Positions 17,194 through 27,622 of a stretch of DNA of 64,000 bases are shown here, in pieces. Each line of letters opens with the position of its first letter. Within the stretch, counting starts at the first letter, position 1. Source of the stretch: Sphingobium fuliginis (lineage in GTDB: Bacteria > Pseudomonadota > Alphaproteobacteria > Sphingomonadales > Sphingomonadaceae). The notes under the pieces were generated by a model. The model was not told the origin of the DNA. It saw only the letters and a program-made list of their open reading frames with translations, and made no database searches. The DNA lies in the NCBI RefSeq assembly GCF_004152845.1, contig NZ_SEON01000001.1, forward strand, positions 558,001-622,000. The letters are read 5' to 3'. Position numbers and translations under genes: made by a program.

Positions 17194-18236
17194 CCGCCGA
17201 GGAACGCTTCCGCGCCGTGGCCGCGGAGAAGATCATGATATTCGACGGCGGCTACGGCACGTCGATCCAGAAACATGGGCTGACGGAGGCGGATTATCGC
17301 GGGTCGCTCGATCTGACGAAGGACCAGAAGGGCAATAACGACCTGCTCTGCCTGACCCGGCCGGACATCGTGGAGGGCATCCACACCGCCTATCTCGACG
17401 CCGGTGCGGACATGATCGAAACCAACACCTTCTCCTCCACCAAGATCGCCATGGCCGATTATGGCTGCGAACATCTGGTGCGGGAGATCAACATCGCCGC
17501 CGCCCGGATCGCCCGCAAGGCGTGCGAGGCGGCGAGCGCGAAGGATGGGCGGCCGCGCTTTGTCGCGGGGTCGATCGGGCCGACGAACAAGACGCTGTCG
17601 ATCTCTCCGGACGTCAACGATCCGGCCTATCGCGAGGTCGATTACGATACGCTGAAGGCCGATTATCGCGAGCAGTGCGACGCGCTGATCGAGGGCGGCG
17701 TGGACTTCCTGCTGGTCGAGACCTGCTTCGACACGCTGAACGCCAAGGCGGCGGGCATGGCGGCGCGGGAGGCCGAGGCGGCGGCGGGGCGGCCGGTGCC
17801 GCTGATGCTGAGCTTCACCATCACGGATATGTCGGGGCGCAACCTGTCCGGGCATACGATCAACGCCTTCTGGTATTCGCTGCGGCATTTGAAGCCGCTG
17901 ACCATCGGGGTGAACTGCGCCTTCGGGGCGGATCTGCTGCGGCCTTATCTGAGTGAGCTGGCCAAGAATGCGGATACGCTGATCCTGGCCTATCCCAATG
18001 CGGGGCTGCCCAATGAACTGGGACAATATGATGAGCTGCCGGAGACTACGGCGAACCTGATCCGCCAGTGGGTGGATGAGGGGCTGGTCAATATGGTCGG
18101 CGGTTGCTGCGGCACGACGCCGGCGCATATCGGCGCCGTGGCGAAGGCGCTGGCGGGGCACAAGCCGCGTCAGGTGCCGGAGCTGCCGGTGGTGACGCGG
18201 CTTGCGGGCCTCGAACCGATGCATATTGCCGCGTAA
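17190..18236 (+). CDS. metH: Methionine synthase, homocysteine-binding part (split MetH, N-terminal)
   Basis: A 348-residue homocysteine S-methyltransferase domain that corresponds to the first module of MetH. It contains FDGGYGTSIQKHGL at the start, GADMIETNTFSSTKIAMADY, and the zinc-binding cysteines in GVNCAFGADLL and VGGCCGTTPAHI. The cobalamin modules are missing and are encoded by the separate gene 118 bp downstream. A two-gene MetH is known in sphingomonads. The frame is open upstream, but the ATG at 17190 is coupled to metF. Confidence 0.93.
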   Translation: MTAEERFRAVAAEKIMIFDGGYGTSIQKHGLTEADYRGSLDLTKDQKGNNDLLCLTRPDIVEGIHTAYLDAGADMIETNTFSSTKIAMADYGCEHLVREINIAAARIARKACEAASAKDGRPRFVAGSIGPTNKTLSISPDVNDPAYREVDYDTLKADYREQCDALIEGGVDFLLVETCFDTLNAKAAGMAAREAEAAAGRPVPLMLSFTITDMSGRNLSGHTINAFWYSLRHLKPLTIGVNCAFGADLLRPYLSELAKNADTLILAYPNAGLPNELGQYDELPETTANLIRQWVDEGLVNMVGGCCGTTPAHIGAVAKALAGHKPRQVPELPVVTRLAGLEPMHIAA

Positions 18237-18247
18237 GATATAAATCC

Positions 18248-18334
18248 GTCATTCCCGCGAAGGCGGGAATCCATCTCCTGCCTTCTCCCCTGGTGCTATG
18301 TTGGGAGATGGATCCCCGCCTTCGCGGGGATGAC
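18248..18334. repeat. REP-like inverted repeat pair between the two metH parts
   Basis: Two REP-type hairpins in inverted orientation. The left one is GTCATTCCCGCGAAGGCGGGA followed by ATCCATCTCC, and the right one is GGAGATGGATCCCCGCCTTC followed by GCGGGGATGAC. Each half also folds on itself through the CCCGC/GCGGG core. The pair fills nearly all of the 118-bp spacer and could attenuate transcription or stabilise mRNA ends. Confidence 0.85.
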
Positions 18335-18354
18335 GAAGAGAAGAGAAGCAGGGA

Positions 18355-20952
<2,598 letters not shown>

Positions 20953-20960
20953 ATCCTACT

Positions 20961-20990
20961 CCGTCATTCCCGCCTTCGCGGGAATGACGG
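20961..20990. repeat. REP-like palindrome, possible bidirectional terminator
   Basis: A perfect palindrome with 13-bp arms (CCGTCATTCCCGC / GCGGGAATGACGG) and a 4-base loop, between the convergent metH and serine hydrolase genes. It uses the same core as the pair at 18248-18334. There is no T-run, so a role as mRNA 3' end stabiliser or terminator is only possible. Confidence 0.8.
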
Positions 20991-20998
20991 AAAGAAGA

Positions 20999-22183
20999 CT
21001 AACGCGCCTCGTGGTTGGCCGCCACCGCCTTCGCCACCGCCTGCATCAACTGCCAGCGCGTCGGGATCGGTTCCGTCGTGCTGCCGATCATCACCGCGAC
21101 CGCATAGCTGGTGCCGTCGGGCGCGGTCATGATGCCGATGTCGTTGAACCCGGTCGAACGCGCGCCCAGTTCCTGACCCGTGCCGGTCTTGTGCAGATAA
21201 TGCCATCCCGCCGGCACGCCGCCCTTGATCCGCTGCGGCCCCGTCTTCGCCTCGCCCATGATCGAAAGCAGCAGTTGCGACGATGCCGGGGAAAGCATGT
21301 CGTTCTGCTTGAGCTTCGCCAGCGCCTGCACGATGGAGGATGGCGCGGCGCCGTCCGGCGGGCTGGCGAGATAATTGTCCAGCGCCTTCTGCCGCACCGA
21401 TAGGGGCAGCCTGGCGCGGGCGGCGTAGAAGTTGCGGCCGATCGAATAATCCTGCCGCCATTCCAGGCCCGCCGTGGTGGATTGCAGCAGCCGTTCGCCG
21501 GGCCCGAAGCGGATGTCCCTGATATAGCGGCGCGCGAGATAGCTGCGCACCGCTTCCGGCCCGCCGACGGCGCGCAGCAGCGTGTCGTTGGCGGTATTGT
21601 CGCTCTGCGTCATGGCGCGGCGCATCAGGTCGGAATAGGTGGTGGTCCAGCCGGCATTGCCGACCAGGGCGGCGGTCGGCTGGTGGAAGAGGGTCAGGTC
21701 CTTCTTCGTGATGGTGGTGCTGTCGCTGAGGCGGATCTTGCCCCGGTCGACCGCGTCGAGGAAGGTCATGGACACCCAGAGCTTCGAAACGCTCTGCTGC
21801 GGGAAGAGCAGATTGCCGTTCCATGCAACGGTCCAGTCGCTGCCGATGCGGCGCACGGCGATGCCGACCTTGCCGTTGAAGCTTTGGCCCAGGTTGCGGA
21901 TCACGCTGACCAGCGCGGGGGGCGGCGTTTCCCTTTGGTCGACCTTCAGCGCTTCGAAGGGCTTGGGCGGATTGGCGACCGGCTTGATCGGGAAGGTCGC
22001 GGTGGAAGGCTGCGGCCGCTGCTGGACCGCCGCATAGGGTTGCTGCGGCGCGCTGACGCAGGCCGAAAGCGCCGCCATCAACAGGACGAGCCGGGCCGAG
22101 CCGCTATTGCCGCCGCCATTTGGGCGCTTGCCGCGCCCTCCCTTGAAATTGGTCATCGAAATCCCCGCACTCTCCTTTCGCAT
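20999..22183 (-). CDS. Beta-lactamase-like serine hydrolase (class A fold) lipoprotein
   Basis: A 394-residue secreted protein of the class A beta-lactamase/penicillin-binding fold. It has a signal and lipobox-like segment (AALSAC, Cys 42), a Pro-rich linker, the SxxK motif SVSK at 131-134, SDN at 194-196 and KTG at 332-334. The expected ExxLN loop reads ERLLQ near 230, so the general-base Glu seems present but the partner Asn is Gln. Whether it hydrolyses beta-lactams or acts on peptidoglycan cannot be told. An alternative ATG is at 22156. Confidence 0.85.
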   Translation of the reverse strand: MRKESAGISMTNFKGGRGKRPNGGGNSGSARLVLLMAALSACVSAPQQPYAAVQQRPQPSTATFPIKPVANPPKPFEALKVDQRETPPPALVSVIRNLGQSFNGKVGIAVRRIGSDWTVAWNGNLLFPQQSVSKLWVSMTFLDAVDRGKIRLSDSTTITKKDLTLFHQPTAALVGNAGWTTTYSDLMRRAMTQSDNTANDTLLRAVGGPEAVRSYLARRYIRDIRFGPGERLLQSTTAGLEWRQDYSIGRNFYAARARLPLSVRQKALDNYLASPPDGAAPSSIVQALAKLKQNDMLSPASSQLLLSIMGEAKTGPQRIKGGVPAGWHYLHKTGTGQELGARSTGFNDIGIMTAPDGTSYAVAVMIGSTTEPIPTRWQLMQAVAKAVAANHEAR

Positions 22184-22269
22184 TAGGGTTCAGACCCGCG
22201 CCGGGTGACAAGAATCATGCGATGAACGATTCCACAAATGCGATGTAAGGAGGCTGAACGAGGCGCGCC

Positions 22270-22538
22270 CTAGGCTCAGGACCCATTACGGCGGGTTCGA
22301 GGTTTGAGGCAAAATGGCTCAGGGCCAGAAGGCAAGGCGCAGGAATATGTCGATATTTCTAGCCTTGCCGACGCAGCACTGGGCCATTTTGGTCAAATCC
22401 CTGCGGGACGCCGAAATGGCTTCCATCTCGAACCGAAATGCGCTGGCAAAGGCAATGAGCCTTCGCGGCACGCATTTCGGCCCGATATGTTCGCCATTTC
22501 GACGCCTCGAACCCGCCAGTAAGGGGTCCTGAGCCTAG
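22270..22538. mobile_element. MITE-like element with 34-bp terminal inverted repeats
   Basis: A 269-bp non-coding element. The left end CTAGGCTCAGGACCC-ATTAC-GGCGGGTTCGAGG is matched by an inverted right end with the same 15-bp tip and the same GGCGGGTTCGAGG inner part. The interior is made of nested inverted repeats (AAAATGGC with GCCATTTT, GGCAAGGC with GCCTTGCC, CCGAAATGCG with CGCATTTCGG), so the whole element can fold. The terminal CTAG could be a duplicated target. It carries no gene of its own; small open frames inside are symmetric by-products. It fills the 395-bp gap between the flanking genes. Confidence 0.8.
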
Positions 22539-22578
22539 CTCAGTTGAGGTTCAGGCGAAGGACTGCAAGGAAGCGCCG

Positions 22579-23439
22579 ATGAACCACATGCCGATGAACC
22601 ACATGATGAACAGACGGACGATGATGCGGATGGCGACTGCGCTGCTGGCGGGCGGCATGTTGCCGGCACGGGCGTGGGCGGCGCCCTTCGCTTCGCGCCG
22701 CATTGCCGTGACGACTCGCGGCGCCGGTCGCGATGTCGTGCTGATCGCGGGGCTGGCGAGCGGGCCGGGGCTGTGGAACGGGGTGGTCGGCGCGCTTTCC
22801 GGTTATCGCTGGCACCTGGTCCACGTGCGGGGTTTTGCCGGCCTCGCGGCGGACGCCAATGCCAGCGGGCCGCTGGTCCAGCCGTTGGCGGACGAGATCG
22901 CCCGCTATATCGCGGCGGCGGGGCTGGAGCGGCCCGCCATCGTCGGCCACAGCATGGGCGGCACGCTGGCGATGATGCTGGGTTTGAAGGGGCTGGCGGG
23001 GCGGCTGATGGTGGTCGACATGCTGCCCGAAGGGGCGGCGATGGTCGGCGGCACGGCGCAGGGCATGGGATTTCTGGCCGATCAACTGGGGCAATATTTC
23101 ACCGGAACCAGGGCGGGGCGCGCCTATCTGGCGCGGATGCTGGCGGAAATGCCGGGCGCCCGGGGCAGCGATCCGGATGTCGTCGCCAATGCGCTGCGCG
23201 ATCTCGCCAATGTCGACCTGGGGCCGCAACTGGCGCGGCTGACCGCGCCGATGGAGGTGGTCTATGCCGTCGGCAGCGATGCGGCGCAGGTGGGCGAGAT
23301 CGGCCGAACCTTCCGCGCCGCCTATGCCGCCAAGCGCGGCGTGCGGCTGGTGCCCATCGGCCCCAGCGGCCATGTCGTCATGGCGGATCAGCCGGCCCGC
23401 TTCAACGCGGTCCTCGGCAATTTTCTGAAGACGGTTTGA
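22579..23439 (+). CDS. Exported alpha/beta hydrolase
   Basis: A 286-residue alpha/beta-hydrolase with a Met-rich N terminus and signal peptide (MATALLAGGMLPARAWA). The nucleophile elbow is GHSMG (about residues 128-132), the oxyanion-side LIAGLASGPGLW precedes it, and the catalytic His is in GPSGHVVMAD near residue 262. The substrate is unknown. Several ATGs exist in the first 18 codons, so the start is uncertain. It begins 40 bp after the MITE-like element, which may hold or have disrupted its promoter. Confidence 0.82.
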   Translation: MNHMPMNHMMNRRTMMRMATALLAGGMLPARAWAAPFASRRIAVTTRGAGRDVVLIAGLASGPGLWNGVVGALSGYRWHLVHVRGFAGLAADANASGPLVQPLADEIARYIAAAGLERPAIVGHSMGGTLAMMLGLKGLAGRLMVVDMLPEGAAMVGGTAQGMGFLADQLGQYFTGTRAGRAYLARMLAEMPGARGSDPDVVANALRDLANVDLGPQLARLTAPMEVVYAVGSDAAQVGEIGRTFRAAYAAKRGVRLVPIGPSGHVVMADQPARFNAVLGNFLKTV

Positions 23440-23514
23440 CGCCGATCAAAGGCGCGGCGGGACAGCAGGGGTAAAAGCAATCCGACGCCTTCCTCCGCGT
23501 CACTCCTCGACTCA

Positions 23515-23549
23515 TGGCGCAGCGCGATGGACGCTGCGCCACCTTTTTT
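23515..23549 (+). terminator. Rho-independent terminator between convergent genes
   Basis: A perfect 10-bp stem (TGGCGCAGCG / CGCTGCGCCA, loop CGATGGA) followed by CC and six T. It ends transcription of the alpha/beta hydrolase gene, just before the convergent nadB stop. Confidence 0.85.
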
Positions 23550-23558
23550 CAGCTTCTT

Positions 23559-25163
23559 TCAGGGCGCCAGCACCGTATCGACCGCCTGCGGCAGCATCGC
23601 CGGATAATCGAGCGTATAGTGCAGCCCCCTGCTCTCCTTGCGATGCAGGGCGGAGCGGACGACCAGACGCGCGACCTCCAGCAGGTTGCGCAGTTCGATG
23701 AGGTCCGGCGTCACGCGGAAATGGCCGTAATATTCGTCGACTTCCTTCGCCAGCAGGTCGATGCGGTGCTTGGCGCGCTCCAGCCGCTTGGTGGTGCGGA
23801 CAATGCCGACATAGTCCCACATGAAGCGGCGGATTTCCTTCCAATTATGCTGGACGATGACCTCTTCGTCCGAATTGGTGACGCGGCTTTCGTCCCAGGG
23901 GCGGATCGGCGGCGGCGCGGGCAGTTCGTCCCAATGGGCGCGGATGTGCCGGGCGGCGGCTTCCCCGAAGACGAAGCATTCCAGCAGCGAATTGGACGCG
24001 AGGCGGTTGGCGCCGTGCAGGCCGCTTTCGGTGACTTCGCCCGCCGCATAGAGCCCCGGCAGGTCGGTGCGGCCGTCAAGGTCGATGACCACGCCGCCGC
24101 AGGTATAATGCTGCGCCGGGACGACCGGGATCGGTTCCTTCGTGATGTCGATGTCGAGGTCCAGCAGGCGCGCATAGATGGTCGGGAAATGGGTGCGCAC
24201 GAATTCCGGCGGCTTGTGGCTGATGTCGAGATGGACATAGTCGAGGCCGAGCCGCTTGATCTCATGGTCGATGGCGCGGGCCACCACGTCGCGGGGGGCG
24301 AGTTCGCCGCGCGGGTCGAACCGGGGCATGAAGCGTTCCCCGCCGCCGGGGACACCGGGGGGCAGCTTCAAATGACCGCCCTCCCCCCGAACCGCCTCCG
24401 TGATGAGGAAATTCTTGACCTCCAGATTGTAGAGGCAGGTCGGGTGGAACTGGTTCATCTCCATGTTGGAGACGCGGCAGCCCGCGCGCCAGGCCATGGC
24501 GATGCCGTCCCCGGTCGCGCCCCGGGGAGCCGTGGAGAAGAGATAGGTGCGGCCCGCGCCGCCGGTGCAGAGGATCGTCGCCTTGCCCAGGATCGCGTCG
24601 ACATGGTCCGTCAGCCTGTTGAAGGCATAGACGCCCCATACATGCCCGTCGCCCGAATAGCGCTCGCCATGGCGGCTGGTGATGAGGTCGATGGCGACCC
24701 TGTCCTCCAGCAGCGTGATGTTGGGATTGGCGCGGGCGGCCTTCAGCAGCGCGACCTGCACGGCATGGCCGGTGGCGTCGTCGACATGGACGATGCGGCG
24801 GTGGCTGTGACCGCCTTCGCGGGTCAGGTGCCAGCGTTCGCCGAATTCCTCCCCTCCATTGAAGGGAACGCCAAGCTCCGCGAGCCGCTCTATCGCCGCA
24901 GGAGCCTCGGAGACGACGAATTCGACCGTGCTGCGGTCGTTCAGGCCCGCGCCTGCGACCATCGTATCCTCGATATGCGCCTCGAAACTGTCCCCGGCGT
25001 CGAGCACGGCGGCAATGCCGCCCTGCGCCCAGTTGGTGGACCCGCCATCCAGCGCGCCCTTGGCCAGCACCACGACCTTGCGGTCCTGCGCCAGGTTGAT
25101 GGCGGCCGTCAGCCCCGCCGCGCCGGAGCCAATGATGACGACGTCATAGGTGGTGGTGGGCAT
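23559..25163 (-). CDS. nadB: L-aspartate oxidase
   Basis: A 534-residue flavoprotein that oxidises L-aspartate to iminoaspartate, the first step of NAD synthesis. It has the N-terminal dinucleotide fold (VVIIGSGAAGLTAAINLA), ALDGGSTNWAQGGIAA, HSHRRIVHVDDATGH and the signature HYTCGGVVIDLDGRTDLPGLYAAGEV followed by GLHGANRLASNSLLEC. No nadA or nadC gene is adjacent in the window. Confidence 0.95.
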   Translation of the reverse strand: MPTTTYDVVIIGSGAAGLTAAINLAQDRKVVVLAKGALDGGSTNWAQGGIAAVLDAGDSFEAHIEDTMVAGAGLNDRSTVEFVVSEAPAAIERLAELGVPFNGGEEFGERWHLTREGGHSHRRIVHVDDATGHAVQVALLKAARANPNITLLEDRVAIDLITSRHGERYSGDGHVWGVYAFNRLTDHVDAILGKATILCTGGAGRTYLFSTAPRGATGDGIAMAWRAGCRVSNMEMNQFHPTCLYNLEVKNFLITEAVRGEGGHLKLPPGVPGGGERFMPRFDPRGELAPRDVVARAIDHEIKRLGLDYVHLDISHKPPEFVRTHFPTIYARLLDLDIDITKEPIPVVPAQHYTCGGVVIDLDGRTDLPGLYAAGEVTESGLHGANRLASNSLLECFVFGEAAARHIRAHWDELPAPPPIRPWDESRVTNSDEEVIVQHNWKEIRRFMWDYVGIVRTTKRLERAKHRIDLLAKEVDEYYGHFRVTPDLIELRNLLEVARLVVRSALHRKESRGLHYTLDYPAMLPQAVDTVLAP

Positions 25164-25172
25164 ATAGTCTTC

Positions 25173-25616
25173 TTACTCCCCTCCCGCAGGCGGGAGGGGT
25201 TGGGGGTGGGCTTGCGCGAGGGCTGCCATGATATGCGACAGCACGCCTTCGATATTCCCTATCACGTCGGCATTCTGAAAGCGCAAGACGGTAAAGCCTA
25301 GTTCGCGACAGTAGGCGTCGCGGCGGGCGTCATATTCCGCACTGTCGTCGTGGGTGGAGCCATCCAGTTCGATGATGAGCTTCGCCTCACGGCAGAGGAA
25401 GTCCGCGAAATAAGGGCCGATAGGGATTTGGCGGCTGAACTTGCGGCCGTCCAGTTGGCGGTTGCGCAGGCGCTGCCAAAGGAACCGCTCAGGCGGAGAT
25501 GCCTCGTTTCTTAGCGACTTTGCGCGGGACGTATTCCTGCTTCTGAAAGGTCGCGCCAGCCCACCCCCCGGCCCCCTCCCGCCTGCGGGAGGGGGAGAGG
25601 CATCCCTCTCCCTCAC
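25173..25616 (-). CDS. DUF559 domain (Vsr-like endonuclease fold) protein inside REP copies
   Basis: A 147-residue protein. The central part, about residues 30-135, is a DUF559 domain of the restriction-endonuclease/Vsr-like fold: PPERFLWQRLRNRQLDGRKFSRQ, then GPYFADFLCREAKLIIELDGSTH with the catalytic-type acidic residues and ARRDAYCRELGFTVLRF. The first 23 residues (PPPAGGRGPGGG) and the last 10 (HPQPLPPAGGE) are encoded by inverted copies of one REP repeat. The frame starts at a GTG that overlaps the stop of the ABC gene (GTGA). The function is unknown; a DNA nicking role is an inference from the fold. Confidence 0.75.
   Translation of the reverse strand: MRERDASPPPAGGRGPGGGLARPFRSRNTSRAKSLRNEASPPERFLWQRLRNRQLDGRKFSRQIPIGPYFADFLCREAKLIIELDGSTHDDSAEYDARRDAYCRELGFTVLRFQNADVIGNIEGVLSHIMAALAQAHPQPLPPAGGE
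25176..25213. repeat. REP copy, left of the DUF559 domain
   Basis: The core CCCCTCCCGC-AG-GCGGGAGGGG is a self-complementary hairpin, followed by TTGGGGGTGGGC. It encodes the last residues of the DUF559 protein and matches, in inverted orientation, the copy at 25553-25600. Confidence 0.85.
25553..25600. repeat. REP copy, right of the DUF559 domain
   Basis: It reads GCGCCAGCCCACCCCCCGG followed by CCCCCTCCCGCCTGCGGGAG, the inverse of the left copy with small differences. It encodes the N-terminal Pro/Gly-rich segment of the DUF559 frame. Confidence 0.85.
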
Positions 25617-26542
25617 GCCGCCGCGGTCAGGTTCAGGAACACATCCTCCAGATCAGGGTCGCGCGTCACCACGTCGACGATGGAAAGCCCGCTGGCCTGC
25701 ACGGCGCTCAGCACCTGGCCCGCATTGGCGCGGTTCTTCATATAGGTGATCGTCAGCGTGCGCTCGTCCGACAGTTCGATCTTCTCGAAACTGGGGTCGG
25801 CGGGCGGCGTCACCACGTCGCGGTCGACCGTCACCTGCACGACCTTTTCCTGCGCCATGGCGATCAACTCGCGGGTCGGCTTGTCGGTGATGACCTTGCC
25901 ATGGTTGATGATGCCGATGCGGTCGCACAGCTCCTCGGCTTCTTCGAGATAGTGCGTGGTGAGAACGATGGTCACGCCCTGCCGGTTCAACTCCCGCACA
26001 TAGGCCCAGAGCTGCTGGCGCAACTGCACGTCGACGCCGGCGGTCGGTTCGTCCAGCACCAGGATCGGCGGGCTGTGCGCCATCGCCTTCGCCACCAGCA
26101 GCCGGCGCTTCATGCCGCCCGACAGGGTCCGGGCATAGGCGTTGGCCTTGTCCTCCAGATGCACGGCGCGCAGCAATTCCATCGAGCGGCGGCGGTCCTT
26201 GGGCACACCATAATAGCCCGCCTGATTCTCCAGCGTCTCGAACGGGGTGAAGAAGGGATCGAAGACGATCTCCTGCGGCACGATGCCGATGCTGTTCTTG
26301 GCGTTGCGGGGGTTCTGGTCGATGTCGAAGCCCCAGATTTTCGCCGTGCCGCTGGTCTTGTTCACCAGCCCGGCGAGGATGTTGATGGTGGTCGACTTGC
26401 CCGCGCCATTCGGCCCCAGCAGGCCGTAAATCTGCCCGCGCGGGATGGAGAGGTTGATGTTGTCGAGCGCCTGCTTGCCGCCCTTGTAAACCTTGGTGAG
26501 GTTGGCGATCTCTATGGCGGGAGTGGGGGAGGTGTCGGTCAT
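25613..26542 (-). CDS. ABC transporter ATP-binding protein (drug/ABC-2 exporter type)
   Basis: A 309-residue ATPase with Walker A GPNGAGKST (about residues 40-48), signature LSGGMKRRL, Walker B ILVLDEPTAGVD and the H-loop LTTHYLEEAEELCDRI. The C-terminal 80 residues form the extension typical of DrrA/CcmA-like ATPases of ABC-2 exporters. No permease gene is next to it in the window, so it is an orphan ATPase here. Its stop overlaps the GTG of the DUF559 frame. Confidence 0.9.
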   Translation of the reverse strand: MTDTSPTPAIEIANLTKVYKGGKQALDNINLSIPRGQIYGLLGPNGAGKSTTINILAGLVNKTSGTAKIWGFDIDQNPRNAKNSIGIVPQEIVFDPFFTPFETLENQAGYYGVPKDRRRSMELLRAVHLEDKANAYARTLSGGMKRRLLVAKAMAHSPPILVLDEPTAGVDVQLRQQLWAYVRELNRQGVTIVLTTHYLEEAEELCDRIGIINHGKVITDKPTRELIAMAQEKVVQVTVDRDVVTPPADPSFEKIELSDERTLTITYMKNRANAGQVLSAVQASGLSIVDVVTRDPDLEDVFLNLTAAA

Positions 26543-26587
26543 GGCTGCCTATAGTGGGGTTGGGCCATTGGAAAGGAAAGAGCGGGG

Positions 26588-27535
26588 TTAAAATTCGTCG
26601 GCGGCGTCCATCAGGGCGGTGAGTTTGCGGGGCGCGACCTCCCGCCAGCTCCGCTCCAGCCGTTCGTTGATCTGGTCCCAGTCCGTGTCCCCCAGATCGA
26701 GCCGGATGCCGACCCAGCCATCCCCGAAATAGGCGGGGCGGTAATAGCGGGCGGGGTCGCTTTCGATCAACATCGCCTGTTCTTCCGGCGCGGTCGTCTT
26801 GACGAGGATGGCGATAACGCCGTCGCCATGACGATCCTGCGTGAAATAGGCGAATTTCTTGCCCTTTTCGATGCCGAAGCAGGGCATGCCGTGGGACGTG
26901 ACCTCATCCGCCTGCGGCAGGGCCAGGGCGCGCTCACGGACTTTGTTCAGCAGCCATTCGGGCTGGCGCTCGCGGGTGACGAAATCCGCCAGCGTGCGCG
27001 GGTAGAGCTGATGTTCCGCCATCAATATGCGCGCGGCGAGGCTGTCGGCGGTGTCGCCGGGCAGGATCGCGACTTCGATCTGGCCAAGGACCGGCCCATC
27101 GTCCAGTTCCGCCGTGACGATGTGGACCGAGCAGCCGGCATGGGTATCGCCTGCGTCCAAAGCCTTCCGATGGGTGTCGAGACCCTTATATTTGGGCAGC
27201 AGGCTGGGGTGGATGTTCAGCATCCGGCCTTCCCAGCCGGCGACGAATTCGGGCGAGAGGAGGCGCATATAGCCGGCCAGCGCGACATATTCCGCGCCCG
27301 CCCCGCGCAACGCCTTGTCGATAATGGCGTCGAATTCGGCGCGCTTCAGGCCCTTGTGGCTCTGCGCGAAGGTGGCGATGCCCTCGGCGGCGGCGAGGGT
27401 CAGGCCGGGGGCTTCGGGATCGTTGGCGGCGACCAGCACCAACTCATAGGGGCAGGACGGATGCCTGGCGGCATAGAGCAACGCCGCCATGTTCGAGCCA
27501 CGTCCGGAAATCAGAACGCCGACCTTTGCCTTCAC
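26588..27535 (-). CDS. purN: Phosphoribosylglycinamide formyltransferase fused to MmcQ/YjbR domain
   Basis: Residues about 1-190 are PurN, the formyl-THF-dependent GAR transformylase of purine synthesis, with SGRGSN near the N terminus, NIHPSLLPKYKGLDTHRKAL and HIVTAELDDGPVLGQ (catalytic Asn, His and Asp present). Residues about 195-315 form a second domain, EWLLNKVRERALALPQADEV then AYFGDGWVGIRLDL, of the MmcQ/YjbR DNA-binding-like family. Usual PurN ends near 200-215 residues, so the protein is a fusion of 315. The joint function is unknown. purM lies upstream in the same direction. Confidence 0.92.
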   Translation of the reverse strand: MKAKVGVLISGRGSNMAALLYAARHPSCPYELVLVAANDPEAPGLTLAAAEGIATFAQSHKGLKRAEFDAIIDKALRGAGAEYVALAGYMRLLSPEFVAGWEGRMLNIHPSLLPKYKGLDTHRKALDAGDTHAGCSVHIVTAELDDGPVLGQIEVAILPGDTADSLAARILMAEHQLYPRTLADFVTRERQPEWLLNKVRERALALPQADEVTSHGMPCFGIEKGKKFAYFTQDRHGDGVIAILVKTTAPEEQAMLIESDPARYYRPAYFGDGWVGIRLDLGDTDWDQINERLERSWREVAPRKLTALMDAADEF

Positions 27536-27548
27536 TTGCAGTCCCCGT

Positions 27549-27611
27549 CCGGTTCGCGCGAAGTCGAGAACCCTTGTGACTTCGTTTCTCGACTTCGCTC
27601 GAAACGAACGG
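27549..27611. repeat. Dispersed inverted repeat between purM and purN
   Basis: GTTCGCGCGAAGTCGAGAAC and, inverted, GTTTCTCGACTTCGCTCGAA followed by ACGAAC. The two arms can pair into a hairpin that fills most of the 87-bp purM-purN spacer. It belongs to a type of dispersed palindrome and has no T-run, so it may tune purN expression or mRNA stability. Confidence 0.7.
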
Positions 27612-27622
27612 GTTTCAGTGAC

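Noticed and set aside
22304..22532. Two overlapping 72-codon frames inside the MITE-like element
   Set aside because: They follow from the inverted-repeat structure of the element and show no protein-like features.
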